Below, one piece after another: positions 1 through 14,700 of a stretch of DNA of 36,516 nt (within the stretch, counting starts at the first letter, position 1; each line of letters opens with the position of its first letter). Origin of the DNA: Protostelium mycophagum (Eukaryota; Evosea; Variosea; Protosteliida; Protosteliaceae); NCBI GenBank assembly GCA_002081555.1, contig MZNV01003034.1, forward strand, positions 1-36,516. The letters are read 5' to 3'. The translations under genes and the position numbers were made by a program. The notes under the pieces were generated by a model. It saw nothing but the letters and a program-made list of their open reading frames with translations, ran no database searches and had not been told where the DNA came from.

Positions 1-61
1 CCAGCATGCTGGCCACAAAGAGCTCTCTCATTTCATACCAATAATGCCTGTTCGGACCTTC

Positions 62-81
62 CGGCGACAATTCTGTCGCCG
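62..81. repeat. 8-bp-stem inverted repeat, 4-nt loop
   Basis: The sequence cggcgaca-attc-tgtcgccg is a perfect 8-bp stem with a 4-nt loop. It lies in a GC-rich patch in otherwise AT-rich DNA. It could form a hairpin or bind a dimeric factor; no function can be assigned. Confidence 0.6.
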
Positions 82-117
82 CGGTGCAGCGCTAGTGGAA
101 AACTCTTTCTACAAAGC

Positions 118-129
118 ACGCCGCGGCGT
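118..129. repeat. 12-bp perfect palindrome
   Basis: acgccgcggcgt equals its own reverse complement. It lies 37 bp beyond the 62-81 hairpin in the same GC-rich patch, about 340 bp upstream of the TFIP11 start codon. A regulatory role is only a guess. Confidence 0.6.
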
Positions 130-467
130 CGGCTTGTGATTGGAATCAACAGAAGATCAATTGTAGCCTATCAATGGAGAGGATAAAGAACATACAACCA
201 TCATTTTATTGATCAGTCCTCTTGTTGTGTATGGTCAGTATCTTCCCCTCATGGTTGATCATTTGGGTCATCCGCTGACTACATGAATGCCATTTCTTTA
301 CTTGCGAAAAGACCTGCCCAATGATAATGCGTTGTAGGCCGGATTAGGCAAGAACAGGTTAGGTCTCACAACCACGGCCGAGTGACAAGTGATTCACTTT
401 TTCATTGAATTTTCAAGAGTCAACAATCCACCAATCGAAAAATCAGATCAAGCGGAGATAAGTGCAG

Positions 468-2635
468 ATGAGTGGTCTTGGTTTTGCCCCCCAAGAAGAG
501 GATGAGTCATTCAGACCAACCTTTGGTGAAAGCAGACAGAATGGTTGGGATGATCCCAATTCTTCTGATGATGAGCAAGAACGAAAGACTTATTCAAAGC
601 CTAAGAAGGGGATGACTTTCCTCCCAGCAAGTGATGCAGAGACTGCCGCCCCACCTTCCCTCAGCAGGCATTCCATTAAAATGAAGAAGATAAATAAAAA
701 CTCATCTTCGATACCAACGGCGACCGAATGGAATTACAATAACAGCATCGGAAGCAAATTGTTGAAGAAGAGTGGTTGGAAAGAAGGTCAAGGTCTGGGG
801 AAGAATGGCGAGGGGATCAATAGGCCCATAGAAGTGAAGACAAGACAAAAGGGAGTGGGTCTTGGTGCAGCTGGTAACTTGAGAATCCTTCAGCTGAGAA
901 AAACTGATTTCTTTGAGGTTCTGAACGCACTCAACAACAGATGGAGGATTTTCCTACAGAAGGAGACCTTTTAGAAAAGCAGAAGAGACAAAATGTTCAG
1001 AAACAACCACGATGGAAGAAGAAGACAACGTACAAATTCAGTTCAGAACCTTCAAATATGGTACAGACAGGAAATATTCAAAAGGTGATATATGTAGAAT
1101 AATTATATTTTAATATTATCATAATTAATTTGATATCAATCATTTTATATGAAGAATTGATGGAGTATAGAAGACGGTGATTATGGATATGACAGGAGAG
1201 AGTGCAAGGGTGATCGATATTAAGGATATACATACGGATACCGATGTCGCTAATACATTCTTACCGGAGTTGACATACAATATAAATACACTCGCTGATA
1301 TGAGAGAGACCGATATGCTTTTGGCAGAGAACAAGAAGATGAGCACACAGAAAGTGAGAGAAAAAGTGAGAGGGTGGAAAGTGATGTAATATATATAGGA
1401 ATACGAAGATATCAGAAGAGAATATGATACTATACGAGAGAAGATGGAAGAGGACAATGAGAGGATCGATGCTCTGTCTTTCATATCGGATATACTCAGA
1501 AGATGTAGACAGAAGCTCAATGCCGGGGAGCTCACACTGAAAATTGTCGCACAAGCATTTGAGTTATTACAGACCAAATACCCAGAGGAGTATATTAAGA
1601 TAGAATTACCACTCCTGGCAGCTGCATTAATACTACCAATCATGAAAAAGACATTTTCAGAATGGGATCCAATTACTAATCCATTATTCCATGTTGAGCA
1701 AGTCAAGAAGTTGAGAGAACTCACATCTTATCAGGTGGGAAATAAAATATATATTATTCCATCTTAATTAAATAGGAGGATTCAGAGTTGTACATCCAAC
1801 TTTGCACGTTGAGCCTGCTGCCATCTTTACGTAAAGCAGTTCTGATATGGGATGTCTACAATGAGTCGTCTCAGATGCTAGATCTATTCGATGCATGGTC
1901 AGGTAATGATGATTCTGATGATAATGATTGAGATGATTAGATGTATTACCAAGTGCTATTCGGGAGGAGATATTGATGTCATTGATATTTCCACGAATAC
2001 AAGAGAAAAGTGAAGAATGGACACCACAGAAGGATGTGAGATTACCTCATAAATGGATGCATCCATGGTTACCACACTTGTCCAAAGAGATGGAGCCTAT
2101 GTATAGTAGTATCAGGAATAAGATGTCATCGAGTATCAAGAATTGGAAGGATACAGGGGGGAGGGCAAGGGAGATGATTGTACCATGGAAGAAGATATGG
2201 AAACAGAAGGAGATGTCATCAGTCACATATAAGCTGGTATCACAATTATCTTATGCAATACAGATCCTCAAGGTAATTATAGTCCAAATATTCAATGGTG
2301 ATGGGACGAAGGTGAATCCTCAAGAGCAGTCTTGGACAGAAATAGAGGATTTAATGTATTGGAGAGATATTATCGGGGACAGTGTGGTTTCACACATCTT
2401 AGATTCTTACCTATTTCCAAAATGGTTGCACTTCTTGTCTGTCTGGATATCAACTACACCCAATTTTGCAGAGATTTATCAGGTAAGGAGAGGGGATACA
2501 ATACATACTGAGAGTATACAGTGGTATGATGTATGGAGACAGAAGATGACTCAATTGATTGGAGAGGAGGGAGTGAGAGCGAATTTATATAATGGGCTGA
2601 ACATCATCCTCGAGGCTTTAAATTCTCGAAAATAA
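468..2635 (+). CDS. TFIP11: TFIP11/STIP-family spliceosome disassembly factor
   Basis: Nuclear G-patch protein. The human and yeast (Ntr1) relatives recruit and activate the DHX15/Prp43 helicase to release the intron-lariat spliceosome. Exons: 468-873, 918-1084, 1171-1353, 1399-1734, 1776-1902, 1941-2272, 2312-2482, 2522-2635 (about 611 aa, all phases consistent). A G-patch lies at residues about 95-135 (GWKEGQGLGKNGEGINRPIE). After it come the family blocks SERTQQQMEDFP, VIMDMTGE, the GCF-like helical region and PHKWMHPWLPHL. The first in-frame ATG (468) starts MSGLGFAPQEEDES, as expected for the TIP N-terminus. The end of exon 3 is ambiguous: a donor at 1366 is also in phase. The introns at 2273-2311 and 2483-2521 are 39 nt, in frame and stop-free. 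The protein ends soon after the FPKW block and lacks the roughly 200-residue C-terminal part of human TFIP11. Confidence 0.9.
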
Positions 2636-2636
2636 A
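2631..2636 (+). promoter_or_regulatory. AATAAA hexamer overlapping TFIP11 stop
   Basis: The TAA stop (2633-2635) is part of AATAAA. The next gene's ATG is at 2705, so the 3' UTR must be very short if this is the poly(A) signal. Confidence 0.55.
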
Positions 2637-2704
2637 AGCGAGAGTTGTAGTTGACCGGTTTCTATTTTTGTCAACTCAATTTCCGCAAAGCCGAGAGAGA
2701 CAAG

Positions 2705-5700
2705 ATGATGAACTCTCTTGAGCGTCACAAGGGCAATGGCAGGCGAAATGCTGGTGTTTTTTTGTTTTCGGAGAGTAGCAGAACATCAATCAGCCCACCA
2801 AAGCTAGAACCACATTCAGAAGGATTAAAGAGAGTAGGATCAGAAGACAAAGCTGCGGGAAATATAAATAATAATGGTTCCATTTGGCCCTCACCTCAGA
2901 CTATAGCGAATGGGGCTGCCCCTGTGAAAGTCAGGGTGAGCTAAATTATCCAAAACAGTTTTCTAATTTCTCTCGAAGCCAAAAATCGCTCCGTCAACGC
3001 AACTGCCATCTTTGAAACACAACCATTCTTTCAGCGAGATACAAGTTGTCGAAGATGAGGACGAGAATGTGGAGGATTGGGCTCTTGCTGTCTCTCACTC
3101 AAACGTGCAAAATGACGAAATGACACTCCCTGGCAAACCTTCCAGTGCGACACGACTGCCACCAGTGGTTAAGAATTTGAAAGCCACAGCACAAACTGTA
3201 TCACCTCCCTCCCGGAAGAGGAAAGATAGTCCACAGAAGAAAAGTGCAACCCAAAACCTTCGGGGTTCATCTGAGACCTCCCAGCATGTGCAACGCCCAA
3301 AGAAGGCAAGACAGTTGCATGAAGACCCAACCGACAAAGAGAACCCCTTTTATTTCATACAATTAGTCAAGAGAAACCCTGATTCGAAAGCTTTTGTATA
3401 TCTAGTGCCAATCGACAAGGACACGGCGGAACATAACCCATATAATCTCAGAATCGTGCCGCATAGTGTAGTGGATAATTCTGATTTCTATACCATGAGC
3501 GCACAAGGCGTGACACATATTATAAATGGTGTCGCAGGTCAGTTGGGTTCTGATGTCCTATTGATTGCCAAATTGATGACATTCTTTAGAGTTCACAGCA
3601 CTGGATCAGTGGGTTCACGAATACCACTTATTCAAGAAGATTATCCAGATTCCATTATTTAATCATTATAAGATGTGGAAATCTTATTTTACCTGGAGGA
3701 AGAATGTGTGCTCCCGCCGCATGCACAGCAACCAGTCCGTGTTAGTCAGTCAATTATTTTTGTGCAACAGACAACTGAGTACCTCTTTACTTAAGCTGAG
3801 AGAAGTCTCTCAGAATATAATGAGATTACGGTTGTACAAAGTGGAAGCAGGTATTGATGTAAATACACAAAGAAAGGAATAACGATCATAGGGAATGTGT
3901 ATACTATGGATGAATTCGCGGAGGCACAGAATAGTCACCGTGAACAGATTCATGAAAAGCTAGAGCAGCATTTCAATGAACTGAAAGCAATCGTATTGAA
4001 GGCCTGTGAGGACTCTCTTGTTGCAAACGGGTTCTTTGGTGGAGAGCAGGAATATGAAGAGGAGGAAGTAATCAACAATGATCCCAAGCAAATCATTCCA
4101 AAGAAATGGAATAATGCCAACACCAGAGAGGTATGAATATTACCTATTCACCGTATTGATCCTCTCAATATAGGCTCGTATGGCAGCATTAATCAAAGGA
4201 ACCTTGCAGAACGAGAATAACCCATTACATTACACACAACTAGCAGCAAAGAGGACGGAATGTAGAAGACTTACGAGCTGTAAGAGAACAATAGAAGGTG
4301 ATTCACTGACAAAAGACAGTTATTAGGCTGTCTGACTATCTATTGATCGACGCTCTACACAATCTTGCTCTTTCTTCTGTATCAGATTTACTGCAGATCT
4401 TCACAAATTCCAATCTCTTTGTACCAAAATCTGGAAACGCACAGAGTGAGAGCTGGGCAGAATTTGTAACGAAGAAATCCCCTCATCCTTGTCTAAAGAT
4501 AGAAGTCGGATTTTCCAATGATTCAATCAAATTCATACCCAATTTGGCCGGTTTCACGAATACAATAGGATCCATCATAGGTTCATTCACAGATACCGTA
4601 GTCTCTGTTCCAAAACTTATAGCACATGTATGTACCCCAGTGTTATATTTTATTGATACTGTGTAGCCTGAATTTAAGCAATTCACCCAACCTAGTCTTA
4701 GTGAGCATTATGAGTACTCCGATATTGGGGATGGATTGGACTTGAGTACCATAATAGATGACGACGAATCCTTTTCTTCCATAGTCAATATGATCAAGGA
4801 CACTCTGACCAAGGCATTCACTCAAGTCACCAACTATAGCACCTCCTTCTCTCCTTTTGTAGATATGTATACAGAGAATAAATTATTGGATGTCTCCTCC
4901 ATCAAGACACAGAAAGACGTCCCACTCTCCTACTTTAAAGAGGCCATCACAAAATACAAATCACAGATGGCTCACATGAAACTGTACGTACATCTCACTA
5001 TAGGAGAATGATGACAGCTTATAGTATGCCCTTATATTCACAAGTGGGAATGAGTGTGGTGGATAGTGTACAACTGAAGAATCTATTATCACCTTCACCT
5101 AAGCAATGTCTTGATGAGATACAGAAGCTCATACCAGAACTCGCCAGGATACTGAATGAGGAGTTGTTATCGGATCTCAATACAGCCATGAGAACCCTCA
5201 CATCTGTACCAAAGACAGTCGAGGAATTTGTAGAGTATTTAGAGTTCTTGGTGCATATTATGGATGCTCAAGATGAGATAAGCAATAGATTCAATGCAGT
5301 AACAGATATGTATGCGATGATGGAAGAGTACCAGGTATATTGTATATAAATAGAATATAATTAAATAATATTGATCATAGGTGATGATCCCGGATGAAGA
5401 ATTTGCACTTTACCAGACATTAAAACCGGTGTATGAGAAGTTGAAGGAGGTTATAACAACGAGCGAGAGTAATAAGGACGACAAGATGAACAAATTTATT
5501 ATACAACTAGAACAGAACATAGAGAAGTTGAGATCTCATATCCTAGAAGTGAAGACACACGCACAACATCCTATGGTATCAAACCCAGCATCTGACACCT
5601 ACGATGTACAGGAATATCTCAACGGACAGTTCGCACGGATAGAGGAGTTGAAACAACAGGCACATAATTACACCAGATATCAAGACATGTTTAAAGTGGA

Positions 5701-8700
5701 ACCGGCACAGTTTGATGATTTAGAGGAGACATATAGAGATCTGGATTTAAAGAGGACATTATGGCAGTCTTTATCAGAATGGTCTTTATTCATAGAAGAA
5801 TGGAAGAACGCACCCTTCGAATCCATAGATGCTGAAGCTATCAATCTGAAGGTACTATATATTCGCCGTTATTAGCTCTAAACAGAATTAGGTACAAGCA
5901 TACACAAAGACTGCCTTTTTGGTACAGCGTGGACTTCCCTACAACCTTGTGGTATTGAAGTTTAAGGAATTGGTGGAAGAATTCAAGGTATTCCTACCAG
6001 TTCTTCTGGATTTGAGGAATCCATCATTGAAGCCTAGACATTGGGAGCAGATACAAGATGTTATAGGGCAGAGGATTGTCCGCGATAAGAACTTTACTCT
6101 TGGTGTATTAATAGAACTGAAGGTAAGTTAGTATCTAGTGAAATACAGATGATGAAGTGAGGAAGGTGGTGGACTTTAAGGAGCAGATAAATGCGGTATC
6201 GTCTAGTGCAACGAATGAAGCACAATTGGAAGAGATGTTGAGGAAGGTGGAGCATACATGGGATCATACAGAATTCACTGTGATTCAACCAAGAGAGAGC
6301 AAGGACTTCCAAGAGGTAATAGAGGAGATCATAAATATGCTGATGAGAGTAGGTTCTATATATAGTATCAGGAGTGGACGATATAGTTATATTATTGGAA
6401 GATTCCCAGGTGACGATCACTACGATAAGAGGATCAAGGCATGCCGGTCCATTTAAATCACAAGTAGAGCAGTGGGACAGAAGTTTAGCTTTATTCGCAG
6501 AGACTTTAGATGAGTGGATGACATGTCAGCGGAACTGGTTGTATTTAGAGAGTATATTCGGAGCTACAGACATACAGCGACAGATGCCTGCAGAATATAA
6601 GATATTCGCATTAGTAGATAAATCATGGAAGGATCTTATGAGAAAGACAAAAGATAATCCAAATGCACTCAAGGCCACTACAGCTCCGGGAGTATTGGAG
6701 ATGCTGCAAAACAATAACGTTTCGCTCGAAAAGATACAGAAATCATTGGAGGATTATTTGGAAACCAAGAGATTAGCATTCGCCAGATTCTATTTCTTGT
6801 CCAACGATGAACTTCTGGAGATATTAGCCCAGACTAAGAATCCTCACGCGGTTCAACCCCACTTGAAGAAATGCTTCGATAATATATCAAAGTTAGAGTT
6901 CACAGCAGAGCCACGGAGTGTAGATATCATAGCTATGATATCTGGAGAGGGAGAAGTGTAAGGACAACACTATAGCATATATATATATTCTTAATCAATC
7001 TAGTGTGGAACTTGGAAAGATTAAAGCTCGTGGTACAGTGGAGACGTGGTTGACCGGAGTAGAAGCAGCTATGATTGCATCATTAAAACGTCTTACAAAG
7101 CAGGCGACAATGGAGTATGACCGTAAACCACGTACTGAATGGATATTAGAATTCCCTGCACAAGTATGTTTGATCCAATGGGTGTATATTCATGATATAC
7201 AGGTGATATTAACAGCATCACAAATAGCATGGTGTGGACAAGTCACGAATTGTCTGACATCCGATGATCCCAAGGAAGCTTTAATATCCTTGAAGGAACT
7301 GTGTGTTGAGCAGCTGACACAATTAGCTGAGTTAGTTCGTGGAGAGCTGACACCATTGAAGAGAGGAGTAATAGGATCATTGATAACCATCGATGTACAT
7401 GCCAGATATATCCTTGAGGACTTGATCAATAAGGGCGTAACAGCAGAGACAGATTTTGGATGGACTCAACAATTGAGATACTCCTGGAATGTGGAAGCGG
7501 ACGACTGTTTTGTCACACAGAATAGTTTCAACGTAGCATATGGATACGAATATCTAGGGTGCACTCAAAGGCTGGTCTTGACACCTCTCACGGATAGATG
7601 TTATATGACGTTGACTGGGGCATTACATCTGCATTGTGGTGGTGCACCTTCTGGACCAGCAGGAACAGGGAAGACGGAGACAGTTAAGGATCTTGCAAAG
7701 GCATTGGGGAAGCAATGCGTGGTATTCAATTGTAGCGAGGGTTTAGACTATCAAATGATGGGTCAATTCTTCTCTGGGTTAGTACAAGCTGGTGCCTGGT
7801 GTTGTTTTGATGAGTTTAATCGTATTGATATCGAGGTATGCAACAAGTATAGTAGAAATATTCTTGACAGTAATGTAGGTCCTATCCGTCATTGCACAGC
7901 AGATATTGACGATCAAGACAGCTCTAGCAGCAAGAGTACCGAGATTTTTATTTGAAGGAAGAGAGATCAAGATCAATAGCACATGTGGTTTCTTCATCAC
8001 AATGAATCCGGGTTATGCTGGTAGAACTGAATTACCTGATAACTTGAAATCATTGTTCAGACCTGTGAGTCTTTATCAATTATTATTCGTTAATAACAAT
8101 GGTCTTAGGTATCCATGATGATTCCAGATTATGCTCTCATCGCTGAGATCATATTATTCTCTGAAGGTTTTCAATCAGCTAATGTACTGTCAAGAAAGAT
8201 GATACAATTATATAAGCTATCATCGGAACAACTGTCCAAACAAGATCACTACGATTTCGGTATGAGAGCCATCAAGTCAGTGCTAGTCATGGTAAAAATA
8301 TTTCTTTTAATAAAAGAGGGTGATAGATTCTATAGGCTGGATCACTGAAGAGGGCCAATCCTGACCTGATGGAAGACATTGTACTGATTAGATCCCTACG
8401 TGATTCGAATATTCCGAAATTCCTTGCTGAGGATATACCATTATTCCAAGGAATATTAGGTGATCTATTCCCAGGTGTCATCCTCCCTAACGTAGATTAT
8501 GGCAAGTTAGCTAAAGCTATCCCAATAGCTCTATCATCCATGGGTCTACAGGTAATTCTTATTTTTATATCAATATTCTAAACAGATGCAGCCAGTAGAG
8601 GCCTTGATCACGAAGATAATACAATTATACGAGACCATGACAGTAAGGCACGGAGTGATGTTGGTAGGAAAGACAGGATGTGGAAAGACTACATGCTACA

Positions 8701-11700
8701 AAGCATTAGCCGAGGCAATGGGAGAGTTGAAGAACAAAGAGCCACACGATCCAACATACCAGAAGGTGAACATATTCGCGCTCAACCCAAAGTCGATCGA
8801 TATTGGTGAATTATACGGAGAATTTAACAAGTTTACACATGAATGGGCGGTGAGGAGATATCTTTGATCAATAGGAATTAAGTATTGATAGGAAGGAATA
8901 GCGGCCAATATAGTACGCAAGTGCGTGGCAGATGCTAGCCCAGTAAGGAAGTGGGTCGTATTTGATGGTCCAGTCGATGCCTTGTGGATAGAAAATATGA
9001 ATACAGTATTGGACGATAATAAGATGCTGTGTCTGAACAATGGACAACGCATCAAACTGACATCGTCAATGCATATGATATTTGAAGTGGAGGACTTACG
9101 TGTGGCATCCCCAGCAACAGTATCAAGATGTGGAATGGTATTCATACAACCTGAAGTCGTTGGTTGGCGTCCAATCGCTCAAACATGGCTCAACACCCTA
9201 CCAGAAGATGTAAACTCGGAAATGAGGGGGCATATATTGAGATTATTCGACACATACGTGGATGCAGGTTTACAATGCGTGAGGACACAATGCAAGGAGA
9301 TCATCCCATCTGTGGATGTCAATCTAGTCACTTCATTGATGCACCTATTCACATCTATGTACAATGAGGAATCAGGAATCAACTTCAAAGAAGAGGATGC
9401 AGAAGGATTGAAGCATTTGACGAATCTGGTATTCGTATTCTCCTTCGTGTGGAGTATCGGTGGAAATATAGACGTCGCATCTCAGGAGCATTTCGATTCA
9501 TTCGCTAGAGAACAATTCGAGGCAATAGTACCGATACCAGGATCACAGACCATCTATTATTATTATGTGGATTACCCAACCAAATCCTTCGCAAAATGGT
9601 CCGATAGAGTACCCGAGTTCAAGTATGCGTGATCATCATTCCAATCATGACTCACACTTTTAGATATGATCCCAACGTCCCATATTTCCAGATGATTGTA
9701 CCTACAGTGGACAGCGTCAGATACACCTTCTTGATGGAGAAGCTGATGAAAGTGAATCGACCAGTAATATTCTCTGGAGGAACTGGAGTGGGAAAGACAT
9801 CCATCATGACAGATTTATTATATAGAGGGGAGAAGAACAATACGATACCGGTGACGATCAACTTCACAGCACGATCATCTTCCAAGAGAGTACAAGAATT
9901 ATTCGAGATGAAATTAGAGAAGAAGAGGAAGACATTATTAGGAGCACCCATGGGAAAGAAGGTGGTCTTATTCATAGACGATATCAACATGCCACAACTA
10001 GATACATACGGTGCATCACCACCGATAGAGCTATTGAGACAATATCTTGATATGAACGGATTCTACGATCGATCTAAATTATTCTGGAAAGATGTTCAAG
10101 ACGTGTACCTTGCTGCAGCATGTGGAGAACCTGGGGGTGGACGTAATCCGATGACACCAAGATTCTTGAGACATTTCAATATGCTGGCGATACCCACACC
10201 AAGCGAGGAATCTTTGCAAATGATATTCGGTTCCATCATCAAGGGTTTCTTGGAACACGGAAACTTTAATGAGGAGATGCAACAATTCGGAAGAAAATTA
10301 GTATCGGCGTCTGTGGAGCTTTACAGCAGGATATGTAAGGAGCTATTACCAACTCCGGCCAAGTCACATTATACATTCAACCTTCGTGATCTTTCCAAAG
10401 TCTTTCAAGGAATATTACAAGTGAAGAGGGCATCAGTGAACAACACCAATGGGATGGCTAGATTATGGCTGCACGAGTGTATGAGAGTCTTCCACGATAG
10501 GCTCATCGATGATGAAGATCGTTCCAACTTCACGTTATTGCTGACTGAATTACTGAGACGTCATATGGACCTTACATGGACTCACCAATCCTTATTTGAA
10601 GGAAAACCCATCATGTTTGGTGATTATATGAGGCACGGTTTCGAGAGCCTTTACGAGGAAGTGACCGATACTGATAAATTAATCACCACCTTGGACAACT
10701 TCTTGGAGGGCTACAATATCTCTTCAACCTCTAATAATATGAAGTTGATCTTCTTTAAAGATGCCATAGAACATCTATCGAGAATATCAAGAATCATAAG
10801 ACAACCAAGAGGTATTATATTCTTATATTATATTAATAATAGAAAAGATCTGAAGGAAACAGGGAATGCATTATTGGTAGGAATAGAAGGTTGTGGAAAG
10901 AGGTCTCTCACACGTATGGCGTGTCATATGGCCGATTATACATACTTCCAGATAGAATTAAATAAGCAGGTAAACAGATACTTGAAAATATATATTAAAG
11001 GTAGCAGTATGGAGTACAAGAGTTTAGAGAGGATCTGAAGAAGTTGTATATGATGACAGGAGTACAAGGAACATCAGTGGTATTCTCACTTAGTGATTCA
11101 CATATTGCACAAGAGGCTTTCTTAGAGGATATAAATAACGTATTGAACTCTGGAGAGGTTTGATAATAATAATAATGATAGAGATATGAATGAGAGTAGG
11201 TACCCAATTTGTTCGAAGCAGATGAATATGAGAAGGTACTCAACGCTATGGTGCCCATTGCAAAGCAAGCAGGAATCCCAGAACAACGCGATTTGGTATT
11301 CGCCTACTTTATTAGGAGGGTGCAGGAGAACCTTCATATCGTCATCAGTATGTCACCTGTCGGAGATAACTTTAGGTATGATATCTTAATGATCCTTCTT
11401 TATTTTGACACATAAAAGACGGAGATGTCGTATGTTTCCATCACTGGTGAACTGCTGTACGATCGATTGGTTTAATGAATGGCCTGCGGAAGCTTTATTA
11501 GCCGTATCTACCGAATTCTTGAAAAGCATCGAACTGGGAGGGGCAGAGATGAATGAGAAGATATCATCGATGTGCGTAAAGATACACCAACAAGTGGCAG
11601 TCATGGCAGAACGATTCTATGCAGAGCTGAGGAGAAGATTCTATACAACACCATCACTGTACTTGGAGCTGATCAATTTATTCGTAATCATGCTTGAGAA

Positions 11701-14700
11701 GAAGAGAACAGAATTTGATTCTAGCCGTGGTAAACTTGCAAAGGGATTAGAGCAATTAGGAAAAACGAATAAGGAAGTGACAGAGATGCAAGGGAAATTA
11801 TCAGATCTACAACCCGAATTAGCTCAGAAGGCCATAGAAAATGAAAAGTTATTGGAGAAGATCAAACAGGAGCAGACATCAGCAGATGCAGTCAAGAAGG
11901 TGGTCATGCAAGAGGAAGCCGAAGTGAAAAAACAAACTACCGAGATAGAAGCAATGGCTGAGGAGGCAAAACGTGATCTTGATGAGGCAATCCCTGCACT
12001 TGGTACGATATTGTCATGTAGTTTTCTAACTATATCTAGATGCTGCGGTGAGAGCTTTAAACGCGTTGAATAAGACGGATATATCCGAAGTTAAATCATT
12101 CCCCAAGCCACCAGAATTAGTTGCCTTTGTTATGGAAGCTGTTTGTATATTGTTACAAGCTCCAGATACCAAATGGGCAACAGCAAAAGCCGTACTTTCG
12201 GACCCCAAATTCTTAACTAAATTGATCAATTATGACAAAGACCATATTTCAGAAGCAGTGAGTATCCATAATATTCAATATTATATCCTCAGTATCATCA
12301 GGTACTCAAGAAGCTTAAGAAGTACACGGAGAACCCACAATTCGAGCCAAACGCAGTAGCCAAGCATTCAGCGGCAGCAAAGAGTATCTGCATGTGGGTT
12401 CGTGCAATGGAGATGTACTCGAAGATATTCAAAGCTGTGGAGCCAAAGAGGCAGAGAGTGGAGGAAGCGTCTTCCCTCTTAGAAGCATCACAATCGAAAT
12501 TAGCGGAAAAGCAAGCTCGACTGAATGACATTGAGGAGAAGCTAGCTGATCTTAAGAGATCATACGAGAAGTCTATATCTGATAAGACAAAGCTCCAAGA
12601 TACTATATCTATCACCTCGACTCGTTTAGAGAGAGCATCCAAGATTACAGAGGGTCTTGCTGGTGAACAGGTATCATAATGTTATACATAGAAATCATCT
12701 AAAAAATAAAGGTGCGATGGGCACAAACACTAGCACTGCTGGATTCGCAGAAGGATCACATAGTCGGAAATGCGTTCCTCGCCGCGGCCTGTGTGGCGTA
12801 CAACGGAGTGTTCACGATGACATACCGTAATGAATTAATATCTGGATGGATGGGATTATGTAAAGAGAATCACATACCTATATCTCCTGAGTTCTCGCTA
12901 CAAGAAGTATTATCAGATCCAGTGCAGGTGGGTGGAACTCTGATGAATGTTTATAACAATGAATAGGTGAGGGATTGGCAAGTCTGGGGATTACCATCAG
13001 ACACACTGTCAGTGGAGAATGCTGTATTGGCCACGAATGGACGTAGATGGCCATTGATGATAGATCCACAAGGACAAGCTAATCGTTGGATCAAACATAT
13101 GGAAAGCAAGAATGGACTGAAGGTATGAATATATAGATTAGAGATCACTGAATATGATAGGTACTGAAGCCCTCTGAACCTAATTTTATGAGAGTATTGG
13201 AGGGAGCGATAAGAACAGGACAGCCTGTCATCATCGAGGATCTCGGAGAGACATTAGACCCAAGCTTGGAACCAGTGCTTTTGAGGCAAACATTCAAGCA
13301 AGGAGGAAGACACATGCTAAGGCTGGGAGATATCGATGTAGATTACGATAAGAACTTTAGATTGTATATGACAACGAAGCTACCTAATCCACACTTCCTA
13401 CCCAATGTATGCATCAGAACCATGATCATCAACTTCACTGTCACTGTAAAAGGTCTGGAAGACCAGCTGTTAGGAGAGGTCAGTCAATCCCTCCAACGTT
13501 ATTTTTGAAAATAAACAGGTTGTTGCCAAGGAGAGGCCAGAGGTGGAAGAGAAGCGAAATGGATTGATTGTAGGATTATCAGCAGACAAAAAGCAGTTGA
13601 AAGACATAGAAGACAAGATATTGAAGGTGATATACCAAGCAGAAGGAAATATATTGAATGACGAGGTACACATTTTCATATAGACCAGCAAAATAATCAT
13701 CAATAGATTCTGATCAACACGTTGAACGATGCGAAGAGCACCTCAGGAATTATTAAATTACGAGTAACAGAGGCAGAAGAGACTGAAAAGAACATCAATG
13801 CTCTTCGAGAGACATACAGACCAGTAGCTATCAGAGGTTCTATATTGTATTTCTGCACCGCTGATATGGGAGTGATTGATGCAATGTATCAATATTCACT
13901 CTCTTATTTCTCTAGTCTATACAATGGGGTAAGGGAGATAAGAATATGTAACTTATATAATGTCGTTAGGTCATAGATTCCACACATAAATCGTCAAACT
14001 TGGAGAAGAGATTACAGGCATTAATCACCAACATAACAAGAACAATATTCTTCTCTGTATCTAGAGGATTATTCGAAGAACATAAGCTCTTATATGCTTT
14101 CTCCATATGCTCCAGTATTATGAAGACAGCCGGAGAGATCAAACCTGAGGAATGGAACTGTTTCTTAAGAGGACCACCCCCTGCTCCTGCAGAAGAGAAT
14201 CCACTCATAAACCCAGATCCAACATGGTTAAGTCCATCTATATGGGATACACTTGGTGCCTTAGAACACTCGATCCCACAATTCTCTGGTATCAGGGCAC
14301 ATATCAGGAAGCATAGAGACTCTTGGAGAGCCGCATTTTGGGAGAGTCCTGATCCACACAAGGCTCAAATGCCAGGCTCCTGGAGAGGGAAATTATCTCA
14401 TTTTTGCAGAGTTGTTTTGTTGAAGGTGAGGGACATTCATTAGAGTATAACAATACTAAATATCACAGACATTAAGGGAGGAGAAGTTGGTATTCAGCAT
14501 GACCGATTTTGTGGAGAGGCATCTTGGGAAGGAATTTGTAGATCCACCACCATTAGATTTAGGAGTAGCATTCAAAGGAACAAGTCCGACAGTACCTCTG
14601 ATATTCGTATTATCACAAGGGGCGGATCCAACAGGATCACTCTTGCGTCTTGCCAAGGACAAGAATTGGGATGAGAGACTACACATAGTATCCCTGGGAC

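Larger units (their letters stand above)
1..467. other. Left flank and 5' region of the TFIP11 gene
   Basis: No gene can be supported here. On the + strand one frame is open from base 1 to a TAA at 184-186 (60 codons). It has no recognisable domain and could be the tail of a gene that begins outside the window, or chance. Its stop sits in GATAAA, which resembles the stop/hexamer overlap of other genes in this window. Bases 60-130 are markedly GC-rich compared with the rest and hold two short inverted repeats listed separately. Bases 300-467 must contain the TFIP11 promoter and 5' UTR; I see no clear TATA box. Confidence 0.4.

Noticed and set aside
1140-1724. 194-codon - strand open frame
   Set aside because: Antisense to TFIP11 exons that match the family; composition is hydrophobic and Ser/Ile-rich, typical of a shadow frame.
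2633-2635. Reassigned TAA/TAG/TGA codons
   Set aside because: All internal in-frame stops fall inside introns; the standard code explains every exon.
3538-3662. Continuation of the dynein frame to PDSII and a stop
   Set aside because: Read-through of a 52-nt intron; splicing restores EFTALDQW and WKSYFTWRK in the next exon.
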